From Alphaproteobacteria bacterium (lineage in GTDB: Bacteria; Pseudomonadota; Alphaproteobacteria; Bin65): a stretch of 64,000 nucleotides of DNA. Made by a program: the position numbers and the translations under genes. The stretch lies in assembly GCA_021776685.1 (NCBI GenBank), contig JAJFFJ010000044.1, positions 1 to 64,000 of the forward strand, written 5' to 3'. The notes below the pieces were generated by a model. It did no database searches. It was not told the DNA's origin and saw only the letters and a program-made list of their open reading frames with translations. Below are positions 17,913-26,715 of the stretch, piece by piece (positions within the stretch are counted from its first letter, which is position 1; each line of letters opens with the position of its first letter).

Positions 17913-19127
17913 CTATTGCGGTGCATAGACGGCGCGCTTTTCGCCGATACCCTTGAGCGAAAATTCTCCCATGGATTCAAAGCTATCGTCACTCAGCGCG
18001 GCAAACTCAGAAGAAACCAGTACCGGGCGTTTCAGATCCCGGGTCAGACCTTCGATGCGGCTGGCCAGATTCACGGCCGGGCCGATGACAGTAAAGTCGA
18101 GCCGGTTTTCACCCCCTACATTGCCATAATGGACGTCCCCGAAATGCAGGGCGATGCCGCAGCCGATTTCAGGCTGGTCCATCTCGCGCCGGTGGGCGTT
18201 GGTGTCCAGTAGCGCCTGGGTCGCGGCACGGGCAGCTTTCAGCGCCTTCGCCGTGGCAGCGGCTTCGTCGCCATCTGACGGTTGGAATATTGCCAGGACC
18301 GCATCACCGATGAATTTCAGAATCTCACCACCCGCCTCTTCAATCGCCGGTGTCACCGTATCGAAATAGGCGTTCAGCATATCGATCAGTTGTTGCCGGG
18401 GGAGCAATTCCGAGAGGCTGGTGAAGCCCTTGAGATCGCAGAACCAGATCGCCGCCCGGATGGTCTCGCCAGCCCCGCGCTTGATCTGCCCGTCGAGCAC
18501 GCGCCGGCCGGCAATGGGGCCAACATAGGTGTCCATCAGTGTGCCTGCCATGTGACGGAGATATCGGGCCTCGAGGACGATCGCCAGCGTGTCGCAAATG
18601 TTATCCAGCGCCGTGAACTCGTTGTCCGTAAAGCCACCCTCCCTGCGGGTGCAGTAGGTTACCGCCTTGTTGGTGCGGTCCGAGAAGGGCACCGGAAAGA
18701 CGATGTATTCCTGGAAACCTTGTTGTCGGAGGTCATCGACGAATGAGTATTCGTCCGATGCAGGCAGCGCGGTCAGGTCAATACGGGTGATCCTGGCCTC
18801 GTCATAGGCCAGGTAAATCGGGCTGCGCCGATAACTGCCGGAGGGATCGTCTTCCTGACGATAAGTGCGAAAACTGATGCCGCTCTCAGGTTCCCAAAGG
18901 GTGGAGAATGAATCCACATTGGGATGCAGACTGGGCACGCCCGTCGTGAAACGGTCGATCGGGAGGCCACGGGCGCGCAATTCCAGGACAAAGGCTTCGT
19001 CAAAGCTGCCCGTGCCATCGATGAAGCGGCCCTCCGTGATCAGCCAATCACGTATAGCGCCTATGGCCTGGTCTGCTGCTGCGGGGTCCATGGCGGCCGA
19101 TGTAGGTGTATTCGCCGGTTTCAGCAA
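17913..19127 (-). CDS. Class III adenylate cyclase with N-terminal GAF-like domain
   Basis: This 404-residue cytosolic protein has a poorly conserved GAF-like region (about residues 60-190) and a class III cyclase catalytic domain (about 222-404). Catalytic residues are complete: metal-binding Asp231 (FCDLKGFT) and Asp275 (KFIGDAVLAIF), adenine-selecting Lys271 and Asp344 (LDFTVIG), and transition-state Asn353 and Arg357. The Lys/Asp pair predicts ATP rather than GTP as substrate. No membrane helix is present. The start is TTG at 19127; an ATG at 19091 is an alternative, and neither has a strong ribosome site. The signal sensed by the N-terminal domain is unknown. Confidence 0.88.
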   Translation of the reverse strand: MLKPANTPTSAAMDPAAADQAIGAIRDWLITEGRFIDGTGSFDEAFVLELRARGLPIDRFTTGVPSLHPNVDSFSTLWEPESGISFRTYRQEDDPSGSYRRSPIYLAYDEARITRIDLTALPASDEYSFVDDLRQQGFQEYIVFPVPFSDRTNKAVTYCTRREGGFTDNEFTALDNICDTLAIVLEARYLRHMAGTLMDTYVGPIAGRRVLDGQIKRGAGETIRAAIWFCDLKGFTSLSELLPRQQLIDMLNAYFDTVTPAIEEAGGEILKFIGDAVLAIFQPSDGDEAAATAKALKAARAATQALLDTNAHRREMDQPEIGCGIALHFGDVHYGNVGGENRLDFTVIGPAVNLASRIEGLTRDLKRPVLVSSEFAALSDDSFESMGEFSLKGIGEKRAVYAPQ

Positions 19128-19162
19128 GCGGGGTCTTCACACAAGGGAAGAGAAGAGATTTG

Positions 19163-19774
19163 TCAGTCCATCAATTCAGCGATCAAAGGGCTGTTCGGCC
19201 GTTCCAGCAAGCGATGATTCCAGGCCAGCAAATTTGGCAAGTCGTCGCCGAAATTTCGGCGGCGCCGGGCGCCGTTGACCGCATAGCCGACGATGATGTC
19301 GGTTACCTGAAAATCATCACCCAATATGTATGTCTTGCCCTCCAGGGCATTGTTCAGCGCCTTCAGGCTGCGTCCCAACTCGAAATTATTCTGCTTGATG
19401 ATGTCCGGCACCCGCCGCTCTTCCGGGTAGAGGAACGTGTTGCGGAAGGTGCTCCAGGAATGGGGCTCGATCTCGGTCATGCAGAAATAGGACCATTGCT
19501 CGTGCAGCGCGCGCAGGCGAGTGCCAGCCGGTGCGATCAGCCCCTTGTCCGGGTGCGCGTCGGCGAGAAATGTGCAGATGGCCGCGGATTCGAACATTGG
19601 CTCGCCATCAATCAGCACTGCCGGCAACTTTCGCAGCGGATGAATGAATTCGATTTCCTCGGAGCCTGCAAGCTTGGGGCTGCTGATCGATTCGAACGGC
19701 AAATCGAGTTCCTGTAACACCCAGCGCACGCGGGCGGATCGGGTCGGCTCAAATTCGTAGAGGGTGATATCCAT
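19163..19774 (-). CDS. Glutathione S-transferase family protein (copy 1)
   Basis: A 203-residue protein with an N-terminal thioredoxin-like half (ITLYEFEPTRSARVRW, then LPAVLIDGEPMFESAAICTFLAD) and an all-helical C-terminal half ending in a DDFQVTDIIVGYAVN-type segment. Ser in TRSAR is the likely glutathione-activating residue and the ES pair binds the gamma-glutamyl group. The ATG at 19774 is set by AGGAG upstream. An AT-rich stretch before it (about 19820-19845) may hold its own promoter. It is a tandem paralog of the next gene. Confidence 0.9.
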   Translation of the reverse strand: MDITLYEFEPTRSARVRWVLQELDLPFESISSPKLAGSEEIEFIHPLRKLPAVLIDGEPMFESAAICTFLADAHPDKGLIAPAGTRLRALHEQWSYFCMTEIEPHSWSTFRNTFLYPEERRVPDIIKQNNFELGRSLKALNNALEGKTYILGDDFQVTDIIVGYAVNGARRRRNFGDDLPNLLAWNHRLLERPNSPLIAELMD

Positions 19775-19856
19775 GGCACATCTCCTGGCGGCCACCTGGC
19801 CGCAAATTCCAGTTCACGCCTTAATTAATAAGATCGTTAAGTAAAGCAAGACCACG

Positions 19857-20453
19857 CTAGGCGACGAGGGGACAATGCTCCCGCGCCATCAGGCGCTCAC
19901 GATAGGCCGCCAGGTTGTCGAACCCGTCCGCCATTTTCATCCGTACCGCCCAATTGACCGTAAAGCCGACGATGATGTCGGTTATCTGGAACTCGTCGCC
20001 CAGCAGGTAGGGTTGATCTTTGAGCTTCCGGTCAATTCCTGCAACCGCGGCGGTCACCTGGGCCGCATTCTGCGGCAGGATCTCGGCGACCCGCTCCTCT
20101 TCCGGCAGCCGAACCATGTTGCGGTAGCTGTGCCAGAGATAGGCCTCCACTTCGGTCAGCGCGTAGCTGACCCATTGGTCATGCAACGCTCGCTCCCACG
20201 TGCCGGCGGCGGGGATCAGGCCCTTGTCGGCATGGCTGTCGGCGAGCCAGGTGCAGATCGCGGCTGATTCGAAGAGAGGCCGGCCATCGTCCACCAACAC
20301 CGGCATCTTGCTGAGCGGGTGCAGCTTCGACATTTCGCCACTTTCCATCGCGGTCTCGTAGTCCCGTTCTTCGAATTCGAGCCCCAGTTCGGCCATGGCC
20401 CAACCAACGCGCAGCGCCCGCGACGGCGTCGCTTGATAAACAGCGTATGTCAT
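19857..20453 (-). CDS. Glutathione S-transferase family protein (copy 2)
   Basis: A 198-residue paralog of the downstream transferase, with matching landmarks: TPSRALRVGWAMAELGL, MPVLVDDGRPLFESAAICTWLADSHADKGL and GDEFQITDIIVGFTVNWAVR. The ATG at 20453 is chosen because homology begins there and AGAGAG precedes it. It lies 76 bp after the deacetylase-like gene on the same strand, so it might be read through from the GntR operon. Conjugation or isomerisation of maleyl-type compounds is one family activity worth considering here. Confidence 0.9.
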   Translation of the reverse strand: MTYAVYQATPSRALRVGWAMAELGLEFEERDYETAMESGEMSKLHPLSKMPVLVDDGRPLFESAAICTWLADSHADKGLIPAAGTWERALHDQWVSYALTEVEAYLWHSYRNMVRLPEEERVAEILPQNAAQVTAAVAGIDRKLKDQPYLLGDEFQITDIIVGFTVNWAVRMKMADGFDNLAAYRERLMAREHCPLVA

Positions 20454-20529
20454 CTCGTGTCTCTCTTCTGATTTGTCATTGGCCGCAATTGTGAAGGAAG
20501 CGCAATTCCCGTCGCGGACCAGGCGATGG

Positions 20530-21444
20530 TCAGGGTTTTGCCGCCGCCAAGATCTGCGAACCGGACGCCGACCAGACGCCTTGGATAGACATGACGTGGC
20601 CGAGGGCATTTTCCAATGCGCCGATGCGATGCGGTTGTCCGCTCATCCAGGGGTGGATCATCAGGGTCATCATGCGGCCGTCATTGACGGTCGCTTCCCG
20701 GCTGAGCACATCCGCCTGGTCCGAGACCTGTTCGCTGAATTGCTCCTCGGTATGCTGGTAATGCAGCATCAGGGTCTGGTCGTCCATTTCGTGCTGCAAA
20801 GGCAGCGACCAAAGCGGACCATTCTTTGTGGTCAGCGGGAACGGCATCTCGTCGCTCATCCAGTCCGTGACATAGCCGACGCCCTCTGCAGCCAGCAGGT
20901 CGAGCGTATTCATGGACTGGGACTTGGCAGGAGAGGCCCAGCCGGTGACCGTCAACCCGGCGCCCCGCAGCACACCCAGCGCCTCCTGAATTTGCGCACG
21001 CTCCGCTGCCTCGTCCATGTCGCCATGGTGCAAGCGGCCCATATCGACGCCGTAGCCGATCACTTCCCAGCCACGTTCGGATATCTGTTTCAGAATCCAC
21101 GGATAGCGCTCCGCCACCTTCGAGTTGATCGCGACCGTTGGCGTCACACCGGCGCGTTCCAAGGCCGCCATCACGCGGAATACGCCAACCCGATTGCCAT
21201 AGTCACGCAAGGTGTAGTGGCGCAGGTCTGGATAGGGGGTGGACATCCCGCCCGGCGCCTTGAAGGGCTCAGCCGGTGGGTTCAGGGGGAAAAACTCCAG
21301 GGCCATGACACAGAAGAAGGCCAGTCGGTTGCCGTCTGGCCATGCCACCTTGGGCCGGTCCGGCTGCATGGTCCATTCGTACCAGTCGTGGTCCATGCCA
21401 TGAGCGCGCTTGGGGTATTCGAGATATTTGGGATCCAGGGTCAT
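20530..21444 (-). CDS. Polysaccharide deacetylase-family (PuuE-like) hydrolase, copy 1
   Basis: A 304-residue NodB-fold protein of the PuuE/allantoinase-like branch rather than a cell-wall deacetylase: no signal peptide, the RDYGNRVGVFRVMAALERAGV motif, VIGYGVDMGRLHHGDMDEAAERAQI, and a C-terminal MIHPWMSGQPHR segment. Relatives hydrolyse amide bonds of small cyclic compounds such as allantoin; I recall a bacterial cyclic-imide hydrolase in this group but could not verify it. It overlaps the paralogous upstream gene by 4 bases. It is the last enzyme gene of the GntR operon; its substrate is unproven. Confidence 0.85.
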   Translation of the reverse strand: MTLDPKYLEYPKRAHGMDHDWYEWTMQPDRPKVAWPDGNRLAFFCVMALEFFPLNPPAEPFKAPGGMSTPYPDLRHYTLRDYGNRVGVFRVMAALERAGVTPTVAINSKVAERYPWILKQISERGWEVIGYGVDMGRLHHGDMDEAAERAQIQEALGVLRGAGLTVTGWASPAKSQSMNTLDLLAAEGVGYVTDWMSDEMPFPLTTKNGPLWSLPLQHEMDDQTLMLHYQHTEEQFSEQVSDQADVLSREATVNDGRMMTLMIHPWMSGQPHRIGALENALGHVMSIQGVWSASGSQILAAAKP

Positions 21445-22400
21445 GCCGCATCCCCCAGAGCGCTGCCATATGCTTCGCGATGCGAGACAATCGCGGCCTC
21501 CGCCTCGTCATAATGGTTTTGCAGGTACCAGTCGGCAATCTCGCGCCCGGTGGTGACCCAGACGTCGTCGTGGCCGGTGATGTATTCCAGCGCCTCGGCA
21601 AAGGCGTCGATGCGGTGGGGTGTGCCAACGGCGTAAGCGTGCAGCGGAATACACATGACCGTGCCGCCAGGTCCGTCCTCGTCCGCCGCTTCCTGGTACA
21701 GCCGGTCAAAGTTGGTCTTCAGCATGTCCGCATAGCGGCGCGGCGGATGGTTGTGGACGTTGTAGACAATGATGTCGTTCATCTCGAGCGAGTAGGGAAT
21801 CGAGATGAAGCGCCCGTCCCGCACTTTCACGGGCTGGGGTTGGTCGTCACAAAAAAGATCGCATGTGTATTTGAGACCATACTCCGCCAGCAGATCCATG
21901 GTCCGCTCGGTATGGGTGAGGGCCGGCGCGAGCCAGCCGGCGATCATCTGCCCCGTGTGCTTTTGCACGGTCTCGATGGCGTCCTCGATAATCGCGCGCT
22001 CTTGCGCCTCATCCATGTCGTAGCAGTAACGGGTGTTGTAGATACCGTGGGAATAGAACTCCCAGTCGCGGGCAACGCACTCCTTGATGATCTCCGGATG
22101 ATGATCGCAGAGCGCCACGTTGAGCGAGACGCTGCCGCGTACACCGCACCTGTCCATCACTTCCATCAACCGCCAGTGGCCGACCCGGTTGCCATAGTCC
22201 CGCTGGGCATAGGGAATCACATCAGGCGCCGGCCGCGCCCAGGCCTTCCGCTTCGGATTTAGCGGCGGCTCCAACTCATAATATTCGATGTTGGGCGCGA
22301 CCCAGAAGGCGACACGGGCGCCATTGGGCCAGCTCACGCGGGGCCGGTCGTTCCACGGCAGGTAGTCGTAAAGACCGGGATCTGCTTTTTGCTCAGTCAT
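21441..22400 (-). CDS. Polysaccharide deacetylase-family (PuuE-like) hydrolase, copy 2
   Basis: A 319-residue cytosolic paralog of the downstream gene. It shares PRVSWPNGARVAFWVAPNIEYYELEPPLNP, the RDYGNRVGHWRLMEVMDRCGV motif, EFYSHGIYNTRYCYDMDEAQER and IPLHAYAVGTPHRI. The pair could form a heteromeric enzyme or act on two related substrates. A 4-base ATGA overlap couples them, and 43 bp separate this gene from the amidase-like gene upstream. Family members cleave C-N bonds in heterocycles or amides; the exact reaction is not known. Confidence 0.85.
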   Translation of the reverse strand: MTEQKADPGLYDYLPWNDRPRVSWPNGARVAFWVAPNIEYYELEPPLNPKRKAWARPAPDVIPYAQRDYGNRVGHWRLMEVMDRCGVRGSVSLNVALCDHHPEIIKECVARDWEFYSHGIYNTRYCYDMDEAQERAIIEDAIETVQKHTGQMIAGWLAPALTHTERTMDLLAEYGLKYTCDLFCDDQPQPVKVRDGRFISIPYSLEMNDIIVYNVHNHPPRRYADMLKTNFDRLYQEAADEDGPGGTVMCIPLHAYAVGTPHRIDAFAEALEYITGHDDVWVTTGREIADWYLQNHYDEAEAAIVSHREAYGSALGDAA

Positions 22401-22443
22401 GGCAGTTAGTCGTTCGCTTCAATCGTCGGTTGATTCGGGCGGT

Positions 22444-23121
22444 TTAGTCGTTCAGGGCCACGTAGCCCTCAAGATACTCCTTGACCACGTCCACCGGCTC
22501 TACGTCCGCATACTTCATCAGCATGTCGCACAGGTTGGCGAAATGCGGGATCTCGTGTTTGTCGGCAACGCATTCCTCGGCAACGATCGTCCGGTAGCCA
22601 TGCGCCAGGCTATCGACAGCAGTTGCTCTCACGCAGCCCGACGTAGAGCCGCCGGTCAGGATGAGCGTATCGGCCTTGTGCCAAACGAGAAGCGATTGTA
22701 GCGATGTCTCGTGGAAGGCCGACGGCATGCGCTTGTTGTAGATAACGTCGTTGTCGTGATCGATCTCGAGCCGGTCATCGAACTCCGACCTGCGCGAGCC
22801 CTTCTTGATATTCTGCAGCGAATCCGGTGTGTCCGTGCGGGTCCCCCAGACGCCTGCATCCTCACCGGAGTCCATATACGCCACGTGGGTCCAGACCACC
22901 GGCAGTTTCTTCGACCGGCAGATCGCCGCCAGTTCGTTCACATAGTCGAGCTGTTTGGGATCGGTCTCGTAGGCGGTTTTGAATTCACCGACCGCCGTAT
23001 AGGACTTCTGCAGATCGATGTTCACCAGCACTGGCTTCCGGCCGAAACCGAACTTGGCCCGCGCCGGGTTCGACTTGATCTGCGCGTAATATTCCCGCGG
23101 CGTGAGATCTGATTCTTCCAT
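22444..23121 (-). CDS. Isochorismatase-family cysteine amidohydrolase (N-carbamoylsarcosine amidase/maleamate amidase-like)
   Basis: A 225-residue alpha/beta cysteine hydrolase with an intact triad: Asp36 (NIDLQKSYT), Lys130 (YNKRMPSAF) and Cys163 (TSGCVRAT). The TSGCVRA signature is that of the N-carbamoylsarcosine amidase branch; NicF, the maleamate amidohydrolase of aerobic nicotinate degradation, is also in this superfamily. The enzyme should release ammonia from a carboxamide in the cytosol. An ATG one codon upstream is also possible. Start and stop are coupled to the lyase gene. Its place between the NodB-type hydrolases and an aconitase-type hydratase suggests it opens a half-amide to a diacid. 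Confidence 0.88.
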   Translation of the reverse strand: MEESDLTPREYYAQIKSNPARAKFGFGRKPVLVNIDLQKSYTAVGEFKTAYETDPKQLDYVNELAAICRSKKLPVVWTHVAYMDSGEDAGVWGTRTDTPDSLQNIKKGSRRSEFDDRLEIDHDNDVIYNKRMPSAFHETSLQSLLVWHKADTLILTGGSTSGCVRATAVDSLAHGYRTIVAEECVADKHEIPHFANLCDMLMKYADVEPVDVVKEYLEGYVALND

Positions 23122-24005
23122 CACTCTTCCTCGTATTTCTTGCCCAGTTCGAGCATTTCAGGGGTACCGATCAGGCCGTTCAGGCCATCAAAGTCCAGCA
23201 TTCGGTTGCGGAAAGGCGTCGTTGTTCCGTGGCTTTTGAGGCTGCCGTAATACTCTGTCAGTTGCGCCGCTACAGCGCGCACGGTGCCACCGGGAAAAAT
23301 CGCCATGTCATAGCCCATGGCCTGCAGGTCTTCGCCCGACTTCACCGGCGTCTTGCCGCCTTCCACCATGTTCGCCATCAGCGGTGCGCGGCCTTTCAGC
23401 CGCTCCATGGTGGCGGCAATGTCCGCTTCAGAGGTCAATGCTTCCACGAACAGGATATCTGCGCCCGCCTCGGCATAGGCCGACGCCCTGTCGAGCGCCG
23501 GTTCAAGTCCTTCCACTGCCACCGCATCGGTTCGGGCGATGATCAGCGTTTCTGCACTGTCGCGCGCATCCAGGGCCGCCTTGATCTTGCCGACCATCTC
23601 CGCCGTGGAGACCACGGACTTGTCCCGCAGGTGCCCACAGCGCTTGGGCATGGTCTGGTCTTCCAGCTGCAGGGCCGACGCGCCGAGCCGCTCGAACAGC
23701 TTGACCGTGCGGATCACATTGAGCGCGTTGCCAAAGCCGGTGTCTGCATCGACGATCACCGGCAGGTCCACCCGCTCGCGGATCGGCGCCAGCGTCTCCG
23801 CCACCTCGGACATGGAGACCAGCCCAATATCCGGCCGGCCAAAGCGGGTATAGGCGATGCTCGCGCCTGACAGGTAGACCGCATCAAACCCCGCTTGTTC
23901 AGCCGCCAGGGCCGTGAGCCCGTCGTAGATGCCCGGGGCGATCAGAATCTCCGGCGCCTCTACAAGCGCACGGAGGGTCCGGAAGGGCGGGGTCGCGATG
24001 TTCAT
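23121..24005 (-). CDS. Isocitrate lyase/PEP mutase family lyase (2,3-dimethylmalate lyase/methylisocitrate lyase-like)
   Basis: A 294-residue TIM-barrel enzyme. VDADTGFG (residues 85-92) supplies the magnesium-binding Asp residues and KRCGH (121-125) the catalytic loop Cys of the carbon-carbon lyase branch, not the mutase branch. Family members split methylisocitrate, 2,3-dimethylmalate or petal-death-type substituted malates to pyruvate or glyoxylate plus an acid; oxaloacetate decarboxylases are also here. No citrate-cycle or methylcitrate gene is nearby. Coupling to the two hydratase subunits argues for a substituted malate as substrate. Specificity is inference. Confidence 0.88.
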   Translation of the reverse strand: MNIATPPFRTLRALVEAPEILIAPGIYDGLTALAAEQAGFDAVYLSGASIAYTRFGRPDIGLVSMSEVAETLAPIRERVDLPVIVDADTGFGNALNVIRTVKLFERLGASALQLEDQTMPKRCGHLRDKSVVSTAEMVGKIKAALDARDSAETLIIARTDAVAVEGLEPALDRASAYAEAGADILFVEALTSEADIAATMERLKGRAPLMANMVEGGKTPVKSGEDLQAMGYDMAIFPGGTVRAVAAQLTEYYGSLKSHGTTTPFRNRMLDFDGLNGLIGTPEMLELGKKYEEE

Positions 24006-24508
24006 GCCGCCTCGCTATGCAAACGTTTCTTCAGATGAGGCAGCAGGCCGCCATCCTCGATCATCGCCATCAGATGGGGTGGGATCGGATCACAGGCGAG
24101 CGTGCGGTCCTGCGTTGTGTTGGTAACCGTGCCTGCGCCCGGGTCCACCACCAGTTGGTCACCAGCTTGGATCGTGTCCGCCTCCGGACATATCAGGGCC
24201 GGTAGCGCCAGGTTCATGGCGTTGCGGTAGAAGATGCGGGCGAAGCTCCTGGCGATGACGGCGCCCACCTGCAGGACGTTCAACACCATCACTGCCTGTT
24301 CGCGCGAAGAACCCATGCCGAACGCGTCACCGCCGACGACGACATCGCCCGGCGCAACGTTGGGTGCGAAGGTCGGGTCCACGGCCTCGAGGCAGTGTTT
24401 GGCCATCTCCTCAATCGAGCCTTTCATATAGACACCGGGGGCCAATACGTCCGTATCGATGCCACCGCCGAAGACCCAGGCGTAGCCCTGGCGGGTGAGC
24501 CCACTCAT
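24002..24508 (-). CDS. Aconitase-family hydratase small subunit (LeuD-like)
   Basis: A 168-residue swivel-domain protein. IDTDVLAPGVYMKG forms the substrate-selecting loop and GDAFGMGSSREQA the conserved swivel motif, followed by SFARIFYRNAMNLALP. The size matches LeuD, dimethylmaleate hydratase small subunits and maleate hydratase small subunits. The ATG at 24508 overlaps the large-subunit stop in ATGA; a longer open frame upstream is an artefact inside the large subunit. The loop YMKG differs from the loops I associate with leucine biosynthesis, and no other leu gene is nearby. Confidence 0.9.
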   Translation of the reverse strand: MSGLTRQGYAWVFGGGIDTDVLAPGVYMKGSIEEMAKHCLEAVDPTFAPNVAPGDVVVGGDAFGMGSSREQAVMVLNVLQVGAVIARSFARIFYRNAMNLALPALICPEADTIQAGDQLVVDPGAGTVTNTTQDRTLACDPIPPHLMAMIEDGGLLPHLKKRLHSEAA

Positions 24509-25782
24509 GCCGCTTGCTCCATCAGGAATTCGCGCGGATCGGTAATCTCCCCGGTAACGGCCGCCGCCGCAACGGTGTAAGGCGAGGCCAGATAGACCTG
24601 GCTTTCGGCGTGGCCCATGCGGCCCTTGAAATTTCGTGCCGTGGACGAGATGCAAACTTCTCCTTCGGCCAGCACGCCCGCGCCATAGCCCGCGCAGGCG
24701 CCGCAGCCACTCGGCATGACGATGCCGCCGGCCTCGCCCAGAATGGCGAGCGTGCCGTCGGCGGCTGCCGTTGCAGTAACCCGGGTAGACGCCGGCGCGA
24801 TCAGCAGCCGCACGCCCTTTGCCACTTTCCGGCCGCGCAGTACTTCGGCGGCCATGTGAAGGTCACTCAGCTTGGCGCCGGTGCAGGCGCCGATATACGC
24901 CTGGTCGATGCGCGCGCGCTCGGTCTCGGTGACTGGCGCACTGTTCTCCGGGCTGTGGGGCGCGGCTACATGGGGCGCCAGGCCGTCCGCATCAAACACG
25001 TGATGCGCTTCAACCTCCGCGTCCGGATCGCTGACCCATTGTTGCCATTCACCGGCGTCGCCGCCGGCAGCGGTGATATGGTCCACCGTGGTCTGGTCGG
25101 GCGCGATCAGACCGACCTTGCCGCCCAGTTCCGCCGCCATATTCGACATCACCATCCGCTCGGTCATGGAAAGACCGTCAACGGTGGAGCCACAGAACTC
25201 GATCGCCTTGTAGTTGCCCATCGCCATGCCCAACCGGCCACACATGGCGAGCATCATGTCCTTGGCCACCACACCCAGACCCAGCATGCCGTTCCATTCC
25301 AGCCGAATCGTTGGCGGCACGCGCGCCCAGATTTCGCCGCTGGCGAGCACGCCCGCCATCTCGGTCGCGCCGATGCCGATCATGAAACAACCGAAGGCGC
25401 CTCCCGTCGTCGAATGGCTGTCACCGCCGGCCACGAACATGCCCGGACGAAGATGGCCCCGCTCCGGCAGGACCACGTGGCAGATGCCCTGCATGTCGTG
25501 AAAATTGTCGATGTCGTTGGCCGCGGCCCATTTGCGCGTCAGATCCAGAATGGCGGCGCTTTCCGCGTCCACCGCAGGCACATAATGGTCGCTGATCAGC
25601 ACTACTTTTGATGGGTCCCAGACGCCGACGCCGAGTTCCTCCAGCATCGGCTTCACCCGACGTGGTCCGCCCGAATCGTGAATCATCGCGAGATCCACCC
25701 TGGCGGTGACAATCTCCCCGGAGGTCACCTGCGCCTGCCCCGCGGCGTGGGCACAGATCTTTTCAGCCAATGTCATCGCCAT
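24505..25782 (-). CDS. Aconitase-family hydratase large subunit (LeuC-like)
   Basis: A 425-residue subunit with the three Fe-S-ligating cysteines Cys300 (IGACTGAK), Cys360 and Cys363 (SGCGAC), plus AGGDSHSTTGGAFG and STARNFKGRMG active-site motifs. It binds a [4Fe-4S] cluster and adds or removes water across a dicarboxylate double bond. The ATG at 25782 has AGGAG seven bases upstream. It is the first enzyme gene after the GntR regulator (10 bp). Known relatives include isopropylmalate isomerase, maleate/citraconate hydratase and dimethylmaleate hydratase; the neighbours favour the last group. Confidence 0.92.
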   Translation of the reverse strand: MAMTLAEKICAHAAGQAQVTSGEIVTARVDLAMIHDSGGPRRVKPMLEELGVGVWDPSKVVLISDHYVPAVDAESAAILDLTRKWAAANDIDNFHDMQGICHVVLPERGHLRPGMFVAGGDSHSTTGGAFGCFMIGIGATEMAGVLASGEIWARVPPTIRLEWNGMLGLGVVAKDMMLAMCGRLGMAMGNYKAIEFCGSTVDGLSMTERMVMSNMAAELGGKVGLIAPDQTTVDHITAAGGDAGEWQQWVSDPDAEVEAHHVFDADGLAPHVAAPHSPENSAPVTETERARIDQAYIGACTGAKLSDLHMAAEVLRGRKVAKGVRLLIAPASTRVTATAAADGTLAILGEAGGIVMPSGCGACAGYGAGVLAEGEVCISSTARNFKGRMGHAESQVYLASPYTVAAAAVTGEITDPREFLMEQAA

Positions 25783-25792
25783 GCAGTCGCTC

Positions 25793-26623
25793 CTATTCCG
25801 CCGCGGTCCAGGCCCCGGCGGGCTCCTCCAGCACTTGCCGCAGGTCCATGTGATACTGATATCGGTCCGGCCGGTAGAGGGCGACCAGATGCTCCACAGC
25901 CCGCCCGTTCTGATCACGGACAGTGCGGGTCGCCTGCAGCAGGGGGCCGCCGACATCTACATCCAGCAGCCCTGCGATCTCTCCGTCCACCAGGCAGGCG
26001 GACAGCGTCTGCACCGCGCCGGAAATCTGAATACCGCAACGCTCCAGCAGCGCGAGCATCGGCTTGGCCGCCAGATCAGCCTCGTCGTAGGACCGGCCTA
26101 TGTCTTCCGGCACCCAGGTGGTCAGGTGCGAGAAAGGGGCGCCGTCGACGCTGCGGACCCGGCGCGCCTTCTGGACCGACTCGCCAATATCGCAGCCCAG
26201 TTCCCGCGCCACATCAGGCGATGCCGGCACATAGTCAAAGGCAATCAACTTCACCTGGGTTTCACGGCCCATAATCACGAGATTGCGGTAGAGCCCGTCT
26301 ACCGACGCCATGACCGGATGCGCCGCCGTATCGAACGTAACCCGCGTCCCCCGGCCCCGCTCGCGCGACACGAGGCCATCGGCCGCAAGTTCGTTCAATG
26401 CGCGCTTGGTTGTGATGCGGGAGACGCCGTAGAGTGCAGTCAGTTCCTGCTCGCTCGGCAGGATCGACCCATGTGGGTATGCGCCATTAACAATTCCGTC
26501 ACGGAGCACCAGATAGATACGATGATACAAAGGCGTCTGCGCGCGCCTGTCCGGCGCCTGAACAGGCATTGCCCGGGCATCATCGCCGCCGGGCTTGGCG
26601 GAGGCTTTGCGAAGCGCAGTCAC
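25793..26623 (-). CDS. GntR-family transcriptional regulator (HutC/UTRA type)
   Basis: A 276-residue regulator with an N-terminal winged helix (about residues 30-97; EQELTALYGVSRITTKRALN then GLVSRERGRGTRV) and a C-terminal UTRA ligand domain (about 115-260). It heads the operon that encodes the hydratase, lyase, amidase and NodB-type hydrolases. A perfect palindrome 34 bp upstream of its start is a likely autoregulatory operator, and the same site lies near 32280. UTRA regulators usually release DNA on binding a pathway metabolite; which one is unknown here. Confidence 0.92.
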   Translation of the reverse strand: MTALRKASAKPGGDDARAMPVQAPDRRAQTPLYHRIYLVLRDGIVNGAYPHGSILPSEQELTALYGVSRITTKRALNELAADGLVSRERGRGTRVTFDTAAHPVMASVDGLYRNLVIMGRETQVKLIAFDYVPASPDVARELGCDIGESVQKARRVRSVDGAPFSHLTTWVPEDIGRSYDEADLAAKPMLALLERCGIQISGAVQTLSACLVDGEIAGLLDVDVGGPLLQATRTVRDQNGRAVEHLVALYRPDRYQYHMDLRQVLEEPAGAWTAAE

Positions 26624-26656
26624 GTCGTCAACACAGGATCAATGGCTCCCTCACTT

Positions 26657-26680
26657 AAATGGTATAATGACATACCATTT
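26657..26680. promoter_or_regulatory. Candidate GntR operator 1
   Basis: AAATGGTAT, a 6-nt spacer (AATGAC), then ATACCATTT: a perfect 9-bp inverted repeat in the 92-bp gap between the divergent GntR regulator and oxidoreductase genes. The inner GTAT...ATAC core resembles operators of HutC-type GntR proteins. It can control both directions. Confidence 0.8.
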
Positions 26681-26715
26681 GGTCCTGAACCAGCATCACC
26701 ACGCACGCGGCACCC

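Noticed and set aside
24505-25782. Assignment of the LeuC/LeuD-like pair to leucine biosynthesis
   Set aside because: No other leu gene is nearby, the operon is headed by a UTRA regulator, and a lyase and amidase are coupled to it; a catabolic hydratase is more likely, though not proven.
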